Positions 45,714-53,703 of a DNA stretch of 64,000 nt are shown here, in pieces. The translations under genes were made by a program, and so were the position numbers. Numbering within the stretch: position 1 is the first letter of the stretch; each line of letters opens with the position of its first letter. Below the pieces are notes generated by a model that saw only the letters and a program-made list of their open reading frames with translations, was not told the origin of the DNA and searched no databases. This stretch comes from Alkalihalobacterium elongatum (GTDB taxonomy: Bacteria > Bacillota > Bacilli > Bacillales > Bacillaceae_F). The stretch spans positions 1 to 64,000 of the forward strand of contig NZ_WMKZ01000025.1 in the NCBI RefSeq assembly GCF_019024285.1. Reading direction: 5' to 3'.

Positions 45714-46124
45714 ATGATCCAATTAAATTCTGCCATTGAAAATAAACAATTTAAGCTTCAACATTTAGAAGAAAAGTTGAAGCCGCTTGGTTATGTAATC
45801 GGTGGTAATTGGGACTATGATCATGGCTTTTTTGACTATAAGGTCGATCAAACAGTCGGAAATTATGTATTTTTACGTGTTCCGTTTAAGGCTGTAGACG
45901 GAGAACTCGATCAGAAAGGAGTTAAAGTGGAATTAGGTAAGCCATTCCTTTTAAATCATGACTTCCAAGAGTCACTCGATGATAACATTTTGGAATACAA
46001 TTCATTTATGAACCAATTTGCAGAGCCAGAAAATAAAGATGCTGAGGTTCCGCAAGATATGATTACTTCTGGTCAAAGTTTAGTCCAAGAGCTTGAAGCT
46101 ACATTATTGTTTTTTCCGAAATAA
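45714..46124 (+). CDS. yugN: YugN family protein
   Basis: A 136-residue protein matching YugN: GYVIGGNWDYDHGFFDYKVD, then GNYVFLRVPFKAVDGELD. No membrane segment or catalytic motif is visible, and its function is unknown. It follows pgi as in B. subtilis. Confidence 0.88.
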   Translation: MIQLNSAIENKQFKLQHLEEKLKPLGYVIGGNWDYDHGFFDYKVDQTVGNYVFLRVPFKAVDGELDQKGVKVELGKPFLLNHDFQESLDDNILEYNSFMNQFAEPENKDAEVPQDMITSGQSLVQELEATLLFFPK

Positions 46125-46210
46125 AATAGGGCAGAGCAGCGAACACACGCGTTAATTAAACGTTTGTTTAATGCTCTAACGTCATCATTGTTTGTCAAAT
46201 GTTGTCGTTT

Positions 46211-46281
46211 TTCCGATAAATGATGTGACTTCGCCGATAAATCGAAAGTTACGCCGATATATTTGAATCTCCGCCGATATC
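46211..46281. repeat. Four-copy CGCCGATAT array, period 20-21 bp
   Basis: CCGATA begins at 46213, 46234, 46254 and 46274. The word CGCCGATAT is the exact reverse complement of the ATATCGGCG word at 39491-39580. The array ends just before the terminator at 46293. Confidence 0.9.
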
Positions 46282-46292
46282 GCAAAAAAGAG

Positions 46293-46323
46293 AACTGCAC
46301 CTCAACGAAAGGTGCAGTTTTTC
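46293..46323. terminator. Terminator between yugN and the small minus-strand gene
   Basis: AACTGCACCT pairs with AGGTGCAGTT, with a T-run on the plus side and an A-run at the left, so it may work both ways. Confidence 0.85.
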
Positions 46324-46355
46324 TCATATCCTAAAGTGATTTTAATTATTTAGTG

Positions 46356-46505
46356 CTATTTTTTATCAATGGCCTTTGCATCTTGCATCACTTCCTCTAA
46401 CACGTCCATCTCTATCATGTCATCAGCAATCGATTTCTTTTTTTCTTCTTTATGTGGTTGTCGATCATGATTGTTTCTTGCAGCTTGCTTATTCCAATCG
46501 CTCAT
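46356..46505 (-). CDS. Small charged protein, unknown function
   Basis: A 49-residue frame beginning MSDWNKQAARNNHD and ending MQDAKAIDKK behind a strong GGAGGTGATT ribosome site. It is rich in Lys, Asp and Glu, without a membrane segment. It resembles the short hydrophilic proteins common in spore formers, but I do not recognise a named family. Confidence 0.65.
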   Translation of the reverse strand: MSDWNKQAARNNHDRQPHKEEKKKSIADDMIEMDVLEEVMQDAKAIDKK

Positions 46506-46794
46506 TTTAATCACCTCCATTTATAGGTTTTGAAGAAGGAGAATACTTCATGCATGTTTCTTTAGGAGGAAAAGGAAGTGTGTCTAAATGACTGTTTAGC
46601 ATTTTTAAATCATGGATATAAAAGGAAAGTCCTATAATAATCGGGGCTATCGTTTCAATTTTAAGGAAAAATAAAAGAGAGATTGTTTGAATTAGGAAAT
46701 AGTGATATGATTTTTAAGGTTATATAATTTGTCGAAATAAGGTGAATTAAGTTTATATACTAGTTTTATAGAAAAAGTGGAGGAGGAATACATA

Positions 46795-46983
46795 ATGACG
46801 TTGTTAATTATTTTACTGTTTTTGGCTAGTGCAGGTTTGTTTATTTATTCTTTTTTTGCTAAAGACTATCAATCTGAAGTAACTGAACAAGTGAGTAATG
46901 TTCAAATTAATATGATGAGAGAGATTAATCAATTAAAAGATAAACTAAAAGAAGTGAAAGAAGGAGGGGTTAAGCGTGGATAA
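46795..46983 (+). CDS. Small single-span membrane protein
   Basis: A 62-residue protein: one membrane segment (LLIILLFLASAGLFIYSFF) followed by a helical, charged tail (INQLKDKLKEVKEGG) that may form a coiled coil. GGAGGAGG precedes ATG 46795. It overlaps the next gene by 8 bases, so the two products probably act together at the membrane. Confidence 0.75.
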   Translation: MTLLIILLFLASAGLFIYSFFAKDYQSEVTEQVSNVQINMMREINQLKDKLKEVKEGGVKRG

Positions 46984-47557
46984 ACATACAGCTCGTGGCT
47001 TATCAATCGGGTTTCTTATTACAGGTATCGTATTATTAGTATTTAAATCAATTTTAACCCCTGCTCATACAACAGCTGAAGAACCAGTATTAACGAAAGA
47101 ATCAATTGAAATGTTCCTAAGAGAGAATAATTTAATGGTCGTTTCTCAAGCAGACTTTGAAACGATGATTAGCAGTGAAGCTGAAGTCGCTCTTGTAGAT
47201 GAAGAGCCTGCTAAAGAAAAGAAAGAAAGCAGTAAGGCTGACGAAAAAGTAGAAGAAGAGAAGCAGGAAGAAAGTAAAGAAGAGGAAAAAGAAGAAAAGC
47301 AAGAAGAGAAGAAAGAAGAAGAGAAAAAAGAAGAAAAACCAAAGAAACATAAAATTACGATCAAGTCAGGTATGGTAAGTTACGATGTAGCAAAAGTTCT
47401 TAAGGATAAAAAACTAATTAAAAGTGAGAGTAGATTTGTGAATAGAGTAGAGTCAAGAAATGCGGCTAACTATATCCAAATCGGAGAACATGAATTAGAA
47501 TCAGGCATGACGATGGATGAAATTATTCAGGTTATTACGAAAGGTAGAGCAGGATAA
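46976..47557 (+). CDS. MltG N-terminal-like membrane protein with Lys/Glu-rich linker
   Basis: A 193-residue protein: membrane segment at residues 10-28, a short helical part, a Glu/Lys-rich linker at about 80-125, and a C-terminal domain of some 60 residues (KITIKSGMVSYDVAKVLKDK, then IGEHELESGMTMDEIIQVI). That last domain resembles the LysM-like part of the MltG endolytic transglycosylase, but the catalytic domain is missing. A role in binding peptidoglycan is plausible. The start GTG 46976 follows GGAGGGG. Confidence 0.75.
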   Translation: MDKHTARGLSIGFLITGIVLLVFKSILTPAHTTAEEPVLTKESIEMFLRENNLMVVSQADFETMISSEAEVALVDEEPAKEKKESSKADEKVEEEKQEESKEEEKEEKQEEKKEEEKKEEKPKKHKITIKSGMVSYDVAKVLKDKKLIKSESRFVNRVESRNAANYIQIGEHELESGMTMDEIIQVITKGRAG

Positions 47558-47760
47558 CGTCTCATAACAACTGTGTTCATCTTTTTTAAAAAGTTTATAT
47601 AAAATGGGGGTATTGTCGTTTTGGCAGTACCCTTTTCGTATAGAGCGCAGGTTATCAAGCGACTAATGAAGTAGTAGGATCAAAGTGATTTTTTTCACGT
47701 TCAAATTCAAATAAGTACGTTACAATGGAAAGAATGAGAAGGAAAGGAGAGAGTGGTATT

Positions 47761-48459
47761 ATGACGAGAGAGGCTATGAAATCACTGTTAAAGAGAGTAC
47801 CTTTATTTAAGGAGTTAACAGAAAGAGAGCTAGAGTCAGTTGTTGACATTGCCCAACTTCGAGATTTCAACGAACATGAAATGCTATTTTTACAAGGTGA
47901 GCCATTAAATCGAGTATTTTTTATCGATAAAGGCCAAGTGAAGGTTTATCGAACAGACGTTAATGGCAAAGAACAGATTGTCTCTATTTTTCAATCAGGT
48001 GAAATGTTTCCTCATGTTGGCTTTTTTCGATCGGGGGCTTTTCCCGCACATGCAGAGGTAATGGATGCTGCCACAATCGTCGTGATCCCCATTGTTGAAT
48101 TTGAACAGCTGCTCCTCAAACGTCCTGAAGTATATATGAAGCTGTTTCGTGTCTTGGGAGAGAAAATTATTGATTTACAAAATCGCCTAGACGAACAAAT
48201 TTTTCATAATACGTATGAGCAAATTCTCCTGTTGTTTCTCCGGCTATCTAAAAAGTATGGACAACAACAAGAAGATGGTTACGTCAAATTAAATATTCAA
48301 CTAACGAACCAAGAGCTAGCCAATATGATTGGTACTACTAGAGAAACCGTTAGTCGAACACTAACGAAATTAAAAAAGAACCAAACGCTACAAGTAAGCA
48401 GTTCAGGGACTACACTCATTTCCGTCGACTTAATCAAGCAGGAACTTCAAATTGATTAA
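47761..48459 (+). CDS. Crp/Fnr family transcriptional regulator
   Basis: A 232-residue regulator with an N-terminal cyclic-nucleotide-type beta barrel (FLQGEPLNRVFFIDKGQVKV) and a C-terminal winged HTH (LTNQELANMIGTTRETVSRT). The recognition helix TRETVSRTLTKL is like that of FNR/CRP, which reads TGTGA half sites. No four-cysteine Fe-S motif is present, so it is not a classical FNR oxygen sensor. ATG 47761 has AAGGAGAG upstream. A perfect TGTGA-N6-TCACA site lies before scdA at 49308, a probable target. Confidence 0.88.
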   Translation: MTREAMKSLLKRVPLFKELTERELESVVDIAQLRDFNEHEMLFLQGEPLNRVFFIDKGQVKVYRTDVNGKEQIVSIFQSGEMFPHVGFFRSGAFPAHAEVMDAATIVVIPIVEFEQLLLKRPEVYMKLFRVLGEKIIDLQNRLDEQIFHNTYEQILLLFLRLSKKYGQQQEDGYVKLNIQLTNQELANMIGTTRETVSRTLTKLKKNQTLQVSSSGTTLISVDLIKQELQID

Positions 48460-48531
48460 GGTTATATGCGAAACAAGAGGTTAATTAGAAAAGTCGCACA
48501 GGGCGTTAGAAAACCAGTGCGACTCTGAAAT

Positions 48532-49026
48532 TTAGCTACGTGGAGATCGTCTCAAGATGGGACTGTCATCAAAATCCCCTAATCGTGATTCGGCGCTTAC
48601 AGTCATGAACTCCTCTTCCCTAGTAGGTTCCATATGTGTTTGTTTCACTAGTGGTTTATACCTTATATGAACTTCTTCTAAATATTCTGAAACTTGCTCA
48701 GGTGACTGTGTCTGTTTCATTGCGTATAGCCATGTTTCAAGTCTAAAAGTCCCTCGCTCTGTGATTTGACACAGGTCTTCCAGCGAGTCTACCAATTCAT
48801 TTAGACAATCTAATCCGTTTTTTAACCTAACAATCCCTTTTTCTTTTGCCTTTTCGGTTGAATGTTCTAATCTATACGAATTTTCCTTGTATTGAAATTC
48901 AATATAACAGCTGCTGCGATCCCAATTGAAATTGTAAATTTCAACCCTCAACCGCTTCATCACTTTAATTAGCTTTCTTTCACATATTTCCTGCTCCTTA
49001 TGTGGCATCCATTTAAACAAATCCAT
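48532..49026 (-). CDS. Hypothetical protein, unknown function
   Basis: A 164-residue (or up to 181) cytoplasmic protein with mixed helices (KEQEICERKLIKVMKRLR, then LEDLCQITERGTFRLETWLY) and a disordered tail ending in RRSPRS. The start is unsure: ATG 49026 lies 2 bases after AGGGAAGG, TTG 49020 is better spaced, and the frame is open to TTG 49077. It faces away from scdA. I do not recognise a family. Confidence 0.55.
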   Translation of the reverse strand: MDLFKWMPHKEQEICERKLIKVMKRLRVEIYNFNWDRSSCYIEFQYKENSYRLEHSTEKAKEKGIVRLKNGLDCLNELVDSLEDLCQITERGTFRLETWLYAMKQTQSPEQVSEYLEEVHIRYKPLVKQTHMEPTREEEFMTVSAESRLGDFDDSPILRRSPRS

Positions 49027-49307
49027 CACCTTCCCTATTTCTTTTAGTGTAATCGTGTCGTATTCGCAATATTTCAACTACTTGTTACTTCTGTAAAACG
49101 ACAAAATTCCCTTTTGTAATCGTTTTACATAAATCGATCTTTTTTTGAAAAAATTGTCTATTTAAGGGTGATGAGGTCCCAACGAGCAAATTTCCATACG
49201 ATTTTATATTTACCATGATAGAGATATGTCTAAATTTGTATTGGTTTGTTGATAAAAGTTTTTCTTTTTTTACAGTTTTTTGAACAAAGAAGTCTGTTTT
49301 TGTTTTC

Positions 49308-49323
49308 TGTGATGTACATCACA
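49308..49323. promoter_or_regulatory. Perfect Crp/Fnr-type palindrome upstream of scdA
   Basis: TGTGATGTACATCACA is perfectly symmetric and fits TGTGA-N6-TCACA. It stands 72 bases before the scdA start codon. The Crp/Fnr gene at 47761-48459 is the obvious candidate reader; Rex sites are similar, so that is an alternative. Confidence 0.75.
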
Positions 49324-49394
49324 ACATTTATCGTTTGAATTCGTTAAAATTTAGATAGTACTAAAAAACATGAATTCAATGAGGGGGCTATATT

Positions 49395-50108
49395 ATGCAA
49401 ACCGTCTTTGATCTTACAACAAAAACAGGAGATATAGTAACACGATTACCAGAAACAAGTACAATTTTAAAACAATATAAAATAGATTTTTGCTGCGGGG
49501 GTAACCGGCCAATTGGAGAAGTTATTGTCGAGAAAAACTTAAATGGTGCCGATGTTTTAGACCAATTAAACAATGCCTTATTAAAATCATTAGAAAAGCC
49601 AATTATTACATTGGAGGAAATGACAAATGGTGAATTGATCGATCATATTATCTCAACACATCATGATTATTTGAACGAGCTATTACCAGAGCTAAGTCGC
49701 TTTACTACAAAGGTATTACGTGTGCATGGAAGTCATAGTCCTGAATTGGCTAAAATTCATAAACTGTTTCACACTTTAAAGACAGAGCTTGAACAGCATA
49801 CGATTGATGAAGAAATGAATGTTTTTCCGTTAATTAAAGCTTACGATGAAAACCCGACGAGTGAGTTAATGAATAAGTTATCTGTAAAAATTGAAGAGCT
49901 AGAATCGGAGCATGAAGGAGCTGGAGACCTTTTAAGACAACTTCGAGAAGTGACTAGTGATTATAAGGCTCCAGAGTGGGCGTGCATGACCTATCAATTA
50001 ACATTCCAGAAACTAGAAGGCCTAGAAAGTGACCTATTTGAACACATACATCTTGAAAATAATATTCTTTTTCCTAGAGTCATTAAACAGTTAAAGGAGG
50101 CAAACTAA
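49395..50108 (+). CDS. scdA: Di-iron protein for Fe-S cluster repair (RIC/ScdA/YtfE)
   Basis: The 237-residue protein has the short ScdA N-terminal domain with the CCGG motif (YKIDFCCGGNRPIGEV) and a four-helix hemerythrin-like domain with histidines in IDHIISTHHDYLNELL, RVHGSHSPEL, TIDEEMNVFPLI and HLENNILFPRV. RIC proteins repair Fe-S centres damaged by nitric oxide or oxygen radicals. ATG with GAGGGGG upstream. The next gene begins 1 base after its stop codon, so they form an operon. Confidence 0.94.
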   Translation: MQTVFDLTTKTGDIVTRLPETSTILKQYKIDFCCGGNRPIGEVIVEKNLNGADVLDQLNNALLKSLEKPIITLEEMTNGELIDHIISTHHDYLNELLPELSRFTTKVLRVHGSHSPELAKIHKLFHTLKTELEQHTIDEEMNVFPLIKAYDENPTSELMNKLSVKIEELESEHEGAGDLLRQLREVTSDYKAPEWACMTYQLTFQKLEGLESDLFEHIHLENNILFPRVIKQLKEAN

Positions 50109-50109
50109 G

Positions 50110-50649
50110 ATGGCGATGCAACAATTAGGCTGCATGAGTGGCATGATGATAAAGGAAGCGGGAGAACTATGTCCTGGACTTGAACAATTGAAAAAAGAAC
50201 ACATTCCTCTAACACAGCAAATGGAAGACTTTTTCGAGCTTACTCAAGTAATTGAAGGGAATGATAAGGCTGCTACAATAGAAACGCTTCAGCAGCTTTA
50301 CAAACAAGTCACTTCATTTGTCACCGAACTCGAACCTCATTCTGAGCGAGAAGAGGGAATCGTTTTCGAAATGGTTGCCAAATATATTGGTCGTGAAAAT
50401 GGACCGATTGTTGTCATGGAATATGAACATAACCAAGCGAAAGAAAATTTGAAACAGTTTATGGCGAAGGTAGAACAAATGGGTGAGACAGCGACTCCTA
50501 ATGAAATTAGATCAATTGCGAATCATGCTGCTACTGCCTACTTCATTTTGTCAGAACATTTTATGAAAGAAGAAAACGTTCTGTTTCCATTAGCAGAGCA
50601 ACTGCTTTCATCACAAGAAAAGCAAGAATTAACTAAAAAATTAAATTGA
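50110..50649 (+). CDS. Hemerythrin domain protein
   Basis: A 179-residue four-helix protein with hemerythrin-type ligands: LKKEHIPLTQQMEDFF, ELEPHSEREEGIVFEM, VMEYEHNQAKENL and LSEHFMKEENVLFPLA. It lacks the CCGG domain of RIC, though it starts CMSGMM with a free cysteine. The one-base gap from scdA and the shared fold suggest oxygen, NO or iron handling in the same stress response. Confidence 0.9.
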   Translation: MAMQQLGCMSGMMIKEAGELCPGLEQLKKEHIPLTQQMEDFFELTQVIEGNDKAATIETLQQLYKQVTSFVTELEPHSEREEGIVFEMVAKYIGRENGPIVVMEYEHNQAKENLKQFMAKVEQMGETATPNEIRSIANHAATAYFILSEHFMKEENVLFPLAEQLLSSQEKQELTKKLN

Positions 50650-50832
50650 TTTAGTCATTCAAAGGCAGACTGTATAAGTCTGTCTTTTTGCATTTAACAG
50701 AACTTAATTAACGTTTAAGGTACGACTATCTTTAAATAAAAATAACAACTTCAAACAGTTTGCAGGTTTATTAAAAAGGATAAGGAATAAATAAACAATG
50801 AAATATAAGCAGGAAGGTAAAAGGAGATAAGA

Positions 50833-51975
50833 ATGAAAATTGTATTAGCACCAGACTCGTTAAAAGGCTCAATTTCTGCAAAGGACTTGTGTAGAGATAT
50901 TGGCATAGGAGTGCGTAAGGTGATCCCAGATGCCCATTTGATTGAAGTTCCTATGGCAGATGGTGGCGAAGGGACGCTGGAGAATTTAATTCATGCTACA
51001 GATGGAATGATCGTTAATGTTAAGGCTTCTGATCCGCTAGGAAGAGTAATTCATTCAGCGTATGGAGTTCTCGGTGATAAAGAAACAGCTGTTATTGAGA
51101 TGGCCCAAGCGTCAGGGCTCCCCTTACTCGCAAAAAGTGAAAGAAATCCTTTAGTTACTAGCAGTTTTGGCACTGGTGAACTCATTCTGCACGCGTTAGA
51201 TCAAGGATATCGAAAGTTTATTATTGGCTTAGGCGGTAGTGCAACGAATGATGGCGGAGTAGGGATGCTGCGTGCCTTAGGGGTTAAATTTTATAACAAA
51301 AAAAACGAATTAATTACCAATGATGTCGGTAGCTTAATTGATTTAAATAAAATTGATCTTATACAGCTAGATTCAAGGGTCAAAAAGGCAAGCTTTGTTA
51401 TAGCGAGTGATGTGTCAAATCCACTCTGTGGACCAAATGGCGCTTCTTTTATTTTTGGCCCACAAAAAGGAGCAACACCTGAAATGGTTAAACTATTAGA
51501 TCAATGTTTGTATCAATATGGCAGGATCATAAATCAATTATTTTCTATTAATATCCACTCTACACCTGGCGCTGGAGCTGCAGGTGGAATGGGTGCAGCT
51601 TTAATCGCATTTTTAGGTGCAAAAGTCATGTCAGGGATTAAAACGGTGATGGAAGTTACGAACTTTAATGATGTCATTGCAGGAGCAGACATAATCATTA
51701 CTGGGGAAGGAAAGCTAGACGAACAAACGCTTTCGGGTAAGGTTATTTCTGGTGTTTGTAACTCGGCCCAAAATCATAATATACCCGTCATTGCCCTTTG
51801 TGGCAGTAACGAGTTGACGGCAAAACAGCTAGACGAGCTAGGACTTGCAGCAGCATTTCCAATCGTTTCTGGTCCATGTTCAGTGGAAGAGGCGATTTCC
51901 TTAGTCCATCCATTGGTGCAAAATATTACCGAACAAATGATGCGAACGTATCAGTTAGGAAAAAGGAGTAAGTAA
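50833..51975 (+). CDS. glxK: Glycerate kinase (GlxK/GarK type)
   Basis: The 380-residue enzyme begins MKIVLAPDSLKGSISAKDLC, which is the hallmark of the family, and has VPMADGGEGTLENLI, IIGLGGSATNDGGVGMLRAL and TGEGKLDEQTLSGKVISGV. It phosphorylates glycerate with ATP. AAAGGAGAT precedes the ATG. It stands alone before tRNA-Ala. Confidence 0.95.
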   Translation: MKIVLAPDSLKGSISAKDLCRDIGIGVRKVIPDAHLIEVPMADGGEGTLENLIHATDGMIVNVKASDPLGRVIHSAYGVLGDKETAVIEMAQASGLPLLAKSERNPLVTSSFGTGELILHALDQGYRKFIIGLGGSATNDGGVGMLRALGVKFYNKKNELITNDVGSLIDLNKIDLIQLDSRVKKASFVIASDVSNPLCGPNGASFIFGPQKGATPEMVKLLDQCLYQYGRIINQLFSINIHSTPGAGAAGGMGAALIAFLGAKVMSGIKTVMEVTNFNDVIAGADIIITGEGKLDEQTLSGKVISGVCNSAQNHNIPVIALCGSNELTAKQLDELGLAAAFPIVSGPCSVEEAISLVHPLVQNITEQMMRTYQLGKRSK

Positions 51976-51995
51976 GTGTCTATAGTAAATCAAAA

Positions 51996-52026
51996 AAGAT
52001 GCTGGATTTAGAATTCAGCATCTTTC
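51996..52026 (+). terminator. Terminator of glycerate kinase gene
   Basis: GATGCTG and CAGCATC pair around a loop containing GAATTC, followed by a T-rich stretch. Confidence 0.75.
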
Positions 52027-52038
52027 ATTACATATGTA

Positions 52039-52114
52039 TGGTGGAGCATAGGGGGCTCGAACCCCTGACCTCTACGCTGCCAGCGTAGCGCTCTCCCAGC
52101 TGAGCTAATGCCCC
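52039..52114 (-). tRNA. tRNA-Ala, anticodon GGC
   Basis: The minus strand folds into a full cloverleaf: acceptor GGGGCAT with ATGCTCC, D arm TAGCTCAGCTGGGAGAGC, anticodon stem CTACG/CGTAG with loop CTGGCAG (anticodon GGC), T arm ending in GGGGTTCGAGCCCC and an encoded CCA. The G3-T70 wobble pair that defines alanine tRNAs is present. Confidence 0.97.
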
Positions 52115-52160
52115 TTGTTGTAATTAAGATAATTATAGCTACTCTAATAATTATTTTCAA

Positions 52161-52319
52161 CTAAAAAATCCATTCGATAATAGCCCAAGCAACCCCTGCG
52201 ATCACCGCAACGATTAATGCACTTAAAACATTTTCTTTTGTAAACTTTTTATGTTTTACAAAGTCAAAAATAATCCACCCGAAAAAAATTGCGATAGCGA
52301 ACAGTAACGCATCATACAT
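52161..52319 (-). CDS. Small two-span membrane protein
   Basis: A 52-residue frame, MYDALLFAIAIFFGWIIFDF at the start, then a lysine-rich loop (KHKKFTKEN) and a second span (ALIVAVIAGVAWAIIEW). GTAGGAGG precedes the ATG. The hairpin membrane layout and strong ribosome site support a real gene; no function known. Confidence 0.72.
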   Translation of the reverse strand: MYDALLFAIAIFFGWIIFDFVKHKKFTKENVLSALIVAVIAGVAWAIIEWIF

Positions 52320-52454
52320 TTGATCAACCTCCTACCAACTATGCTTATTTTAACAGAAAATCGGTGCCCTAGAAAGTTTACTATTTCTTTTCTATGTAAC
52401 TATATAGCACGAAATAACGACTTATTATTCAGAACCAGTTTAGGAGGACATTAA

Positions 52455-52905
52455 ATGGTAAACGAGTTCCATATCAGAAAAGTGAGTAGTAACGACATAC
52501 CAGAGCTTCTTAATTTAATGAACATGTACATTGTTGACTTTTACAAACGAGAGAAACCTAACGAATTTAATTTAAGAGCGCTCATTCAGCATTTACTTGA
52601 TCATCCTGCAAGTGGTCTCCAATTCGGTGCTGAAGATCAGAATGGGAGGTTGATTGGTTTTGCTACAATGTATTTCACATTTAGTACGTTGAATGTAAAG
52701 CGACAAGCTATTCTTAATGATCTTTTTGTCATCCCAGAAGCTAGAGGGTGGGGAAGCGTTATTCCAAACCTGCTTAAACTATATTCGGGAGAATGATTTC
52801 TCTTCCATGACTTGGGAAACAGCACAGGATAATATAGCCGCACAATCCCTCTATGAAAAAATGGGAGGTCAGCGATCAGAGTGGATAGTTTATGAAATTA
52901 GTTGA
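52455..52905 (+). pseudogene. GNAT acetyltransferase gene broken by a small deletion
   Basis: The first frame from ATG 52455 encodes HIRKVSSNDIPELLNLMN and LNDLFVIPEARG, the beta4 strand and start of the acetyl-CoA loop. The continuing part, GEALFQTCLNYIRENDF and AAQSLYEKMGGQ, is in another frame. The break is in GCTAGAGGGTGGGGAAGCG at about 52740-52757, exactly at the R-G-x-G-x-G acetyl-CoA motif, and looks like loss of 2 or 5 bases. The product should be inactive unless it is a sequencing error. Confidence 0.88.
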
Positions 52906-53176
52906 TATTGTATTAAAAGCCGTAAAACATATGTTTTACGGCTTTTAACGTGCTATGGGTAAAACAAGAATATAGGCTTTGTTAATTGAACTACGTTGAT
53001 TAGGACACAGGTGTGTGAAATGTTTATTTTACACGCTTTTCAAGAATACTTTAACAGTCCCCTAAAAAAATTATTCTTTTACCCCCTAAAAATAAAAACA
53101 CCTTCCGTATAGCTGTGGGAAAGCTGCTTTCAGTAGAAAAAGATTTTTTATATGTACATAGTTTGTGAGGTGCCTC

Positions 53177-53677
53177 ATGTTAAAAGGTAGAAAAATGTTG
53201 TTTTGTTTGCTTGCGGGTTTGTTAGTTGTGACTGGATGCTCATCCGCTTCATCAACAACACCAGAACAAGTCCAAGAAGAAAGTGAACAAATCTTCTTTG
53301 AAAATATGGATGCAGGAATTAAAATCTATGAAGCTCCTAACTGGACGTTAGAGCAAGAAGTTTTTTCAAAAAATTTAAATGCCACGTTCAAGTACGAGAC
53401 GTTAAAAGCGATTGTCTCTGTTATTCCTAGTGAAAAAACAATGGAGCAAATCAAAACGGAACTTCAATTAGGTGATGGACTCATAACAGTCCTCGACGAG
53501 AATGATAATTTTTTCTCATTTCATACGAACCAAAAAGAAAGTATTCGGTCGGATCTATTCTTAGATCATGATTACGGAAAAACGTTAATCGTAACCTTTA
53601 TGTCCCCTTCAGAAGACTTTTCTAGCTACCGTGGGGAAATAGAACAATTTAAAGAAAATATTAAACTTACTCAGTAA
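53177..53677 (+). CDS. Putative lipoprotein
   Basis: A 166-residue protein with lipobox LVVTGCSS and a mature part of about 145 residues (MDAGIKIYEAPNWTLEQEVF) with no known catalytic motif. GAGGTG lies just before ATG 53177. It is followed after 26 bases by the charged secreted protein gene and may be in one operon with it, upstream of sigI. Confidence 0.72.
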   Translation: MLKGRKMLFCLLAGLLVVTGCSSASSTTPEQVQEESEQIFFENMDAGIKIYEAPNWTLEQEVFSKNLNATFKYETLKAIVSVIPSEKTMEQIKTELQLGDGLITVLDENDNFFSFHTNQKESIRSDLFLDHDYGKTLIVTFMSPSEDFSSYRGEIEQFKENIKLTQ

Positions 53678-53703
53678 GAGTGGATAGAGAAAGGAAGAGT
53701 TTT

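Noticed and set aside
47132-47364. Phe/Leu/Ser-rich minus-strand frames
   Set aside because: They are the reverse reading of the Glu/Lys-rich linker of the MltG-like protein.
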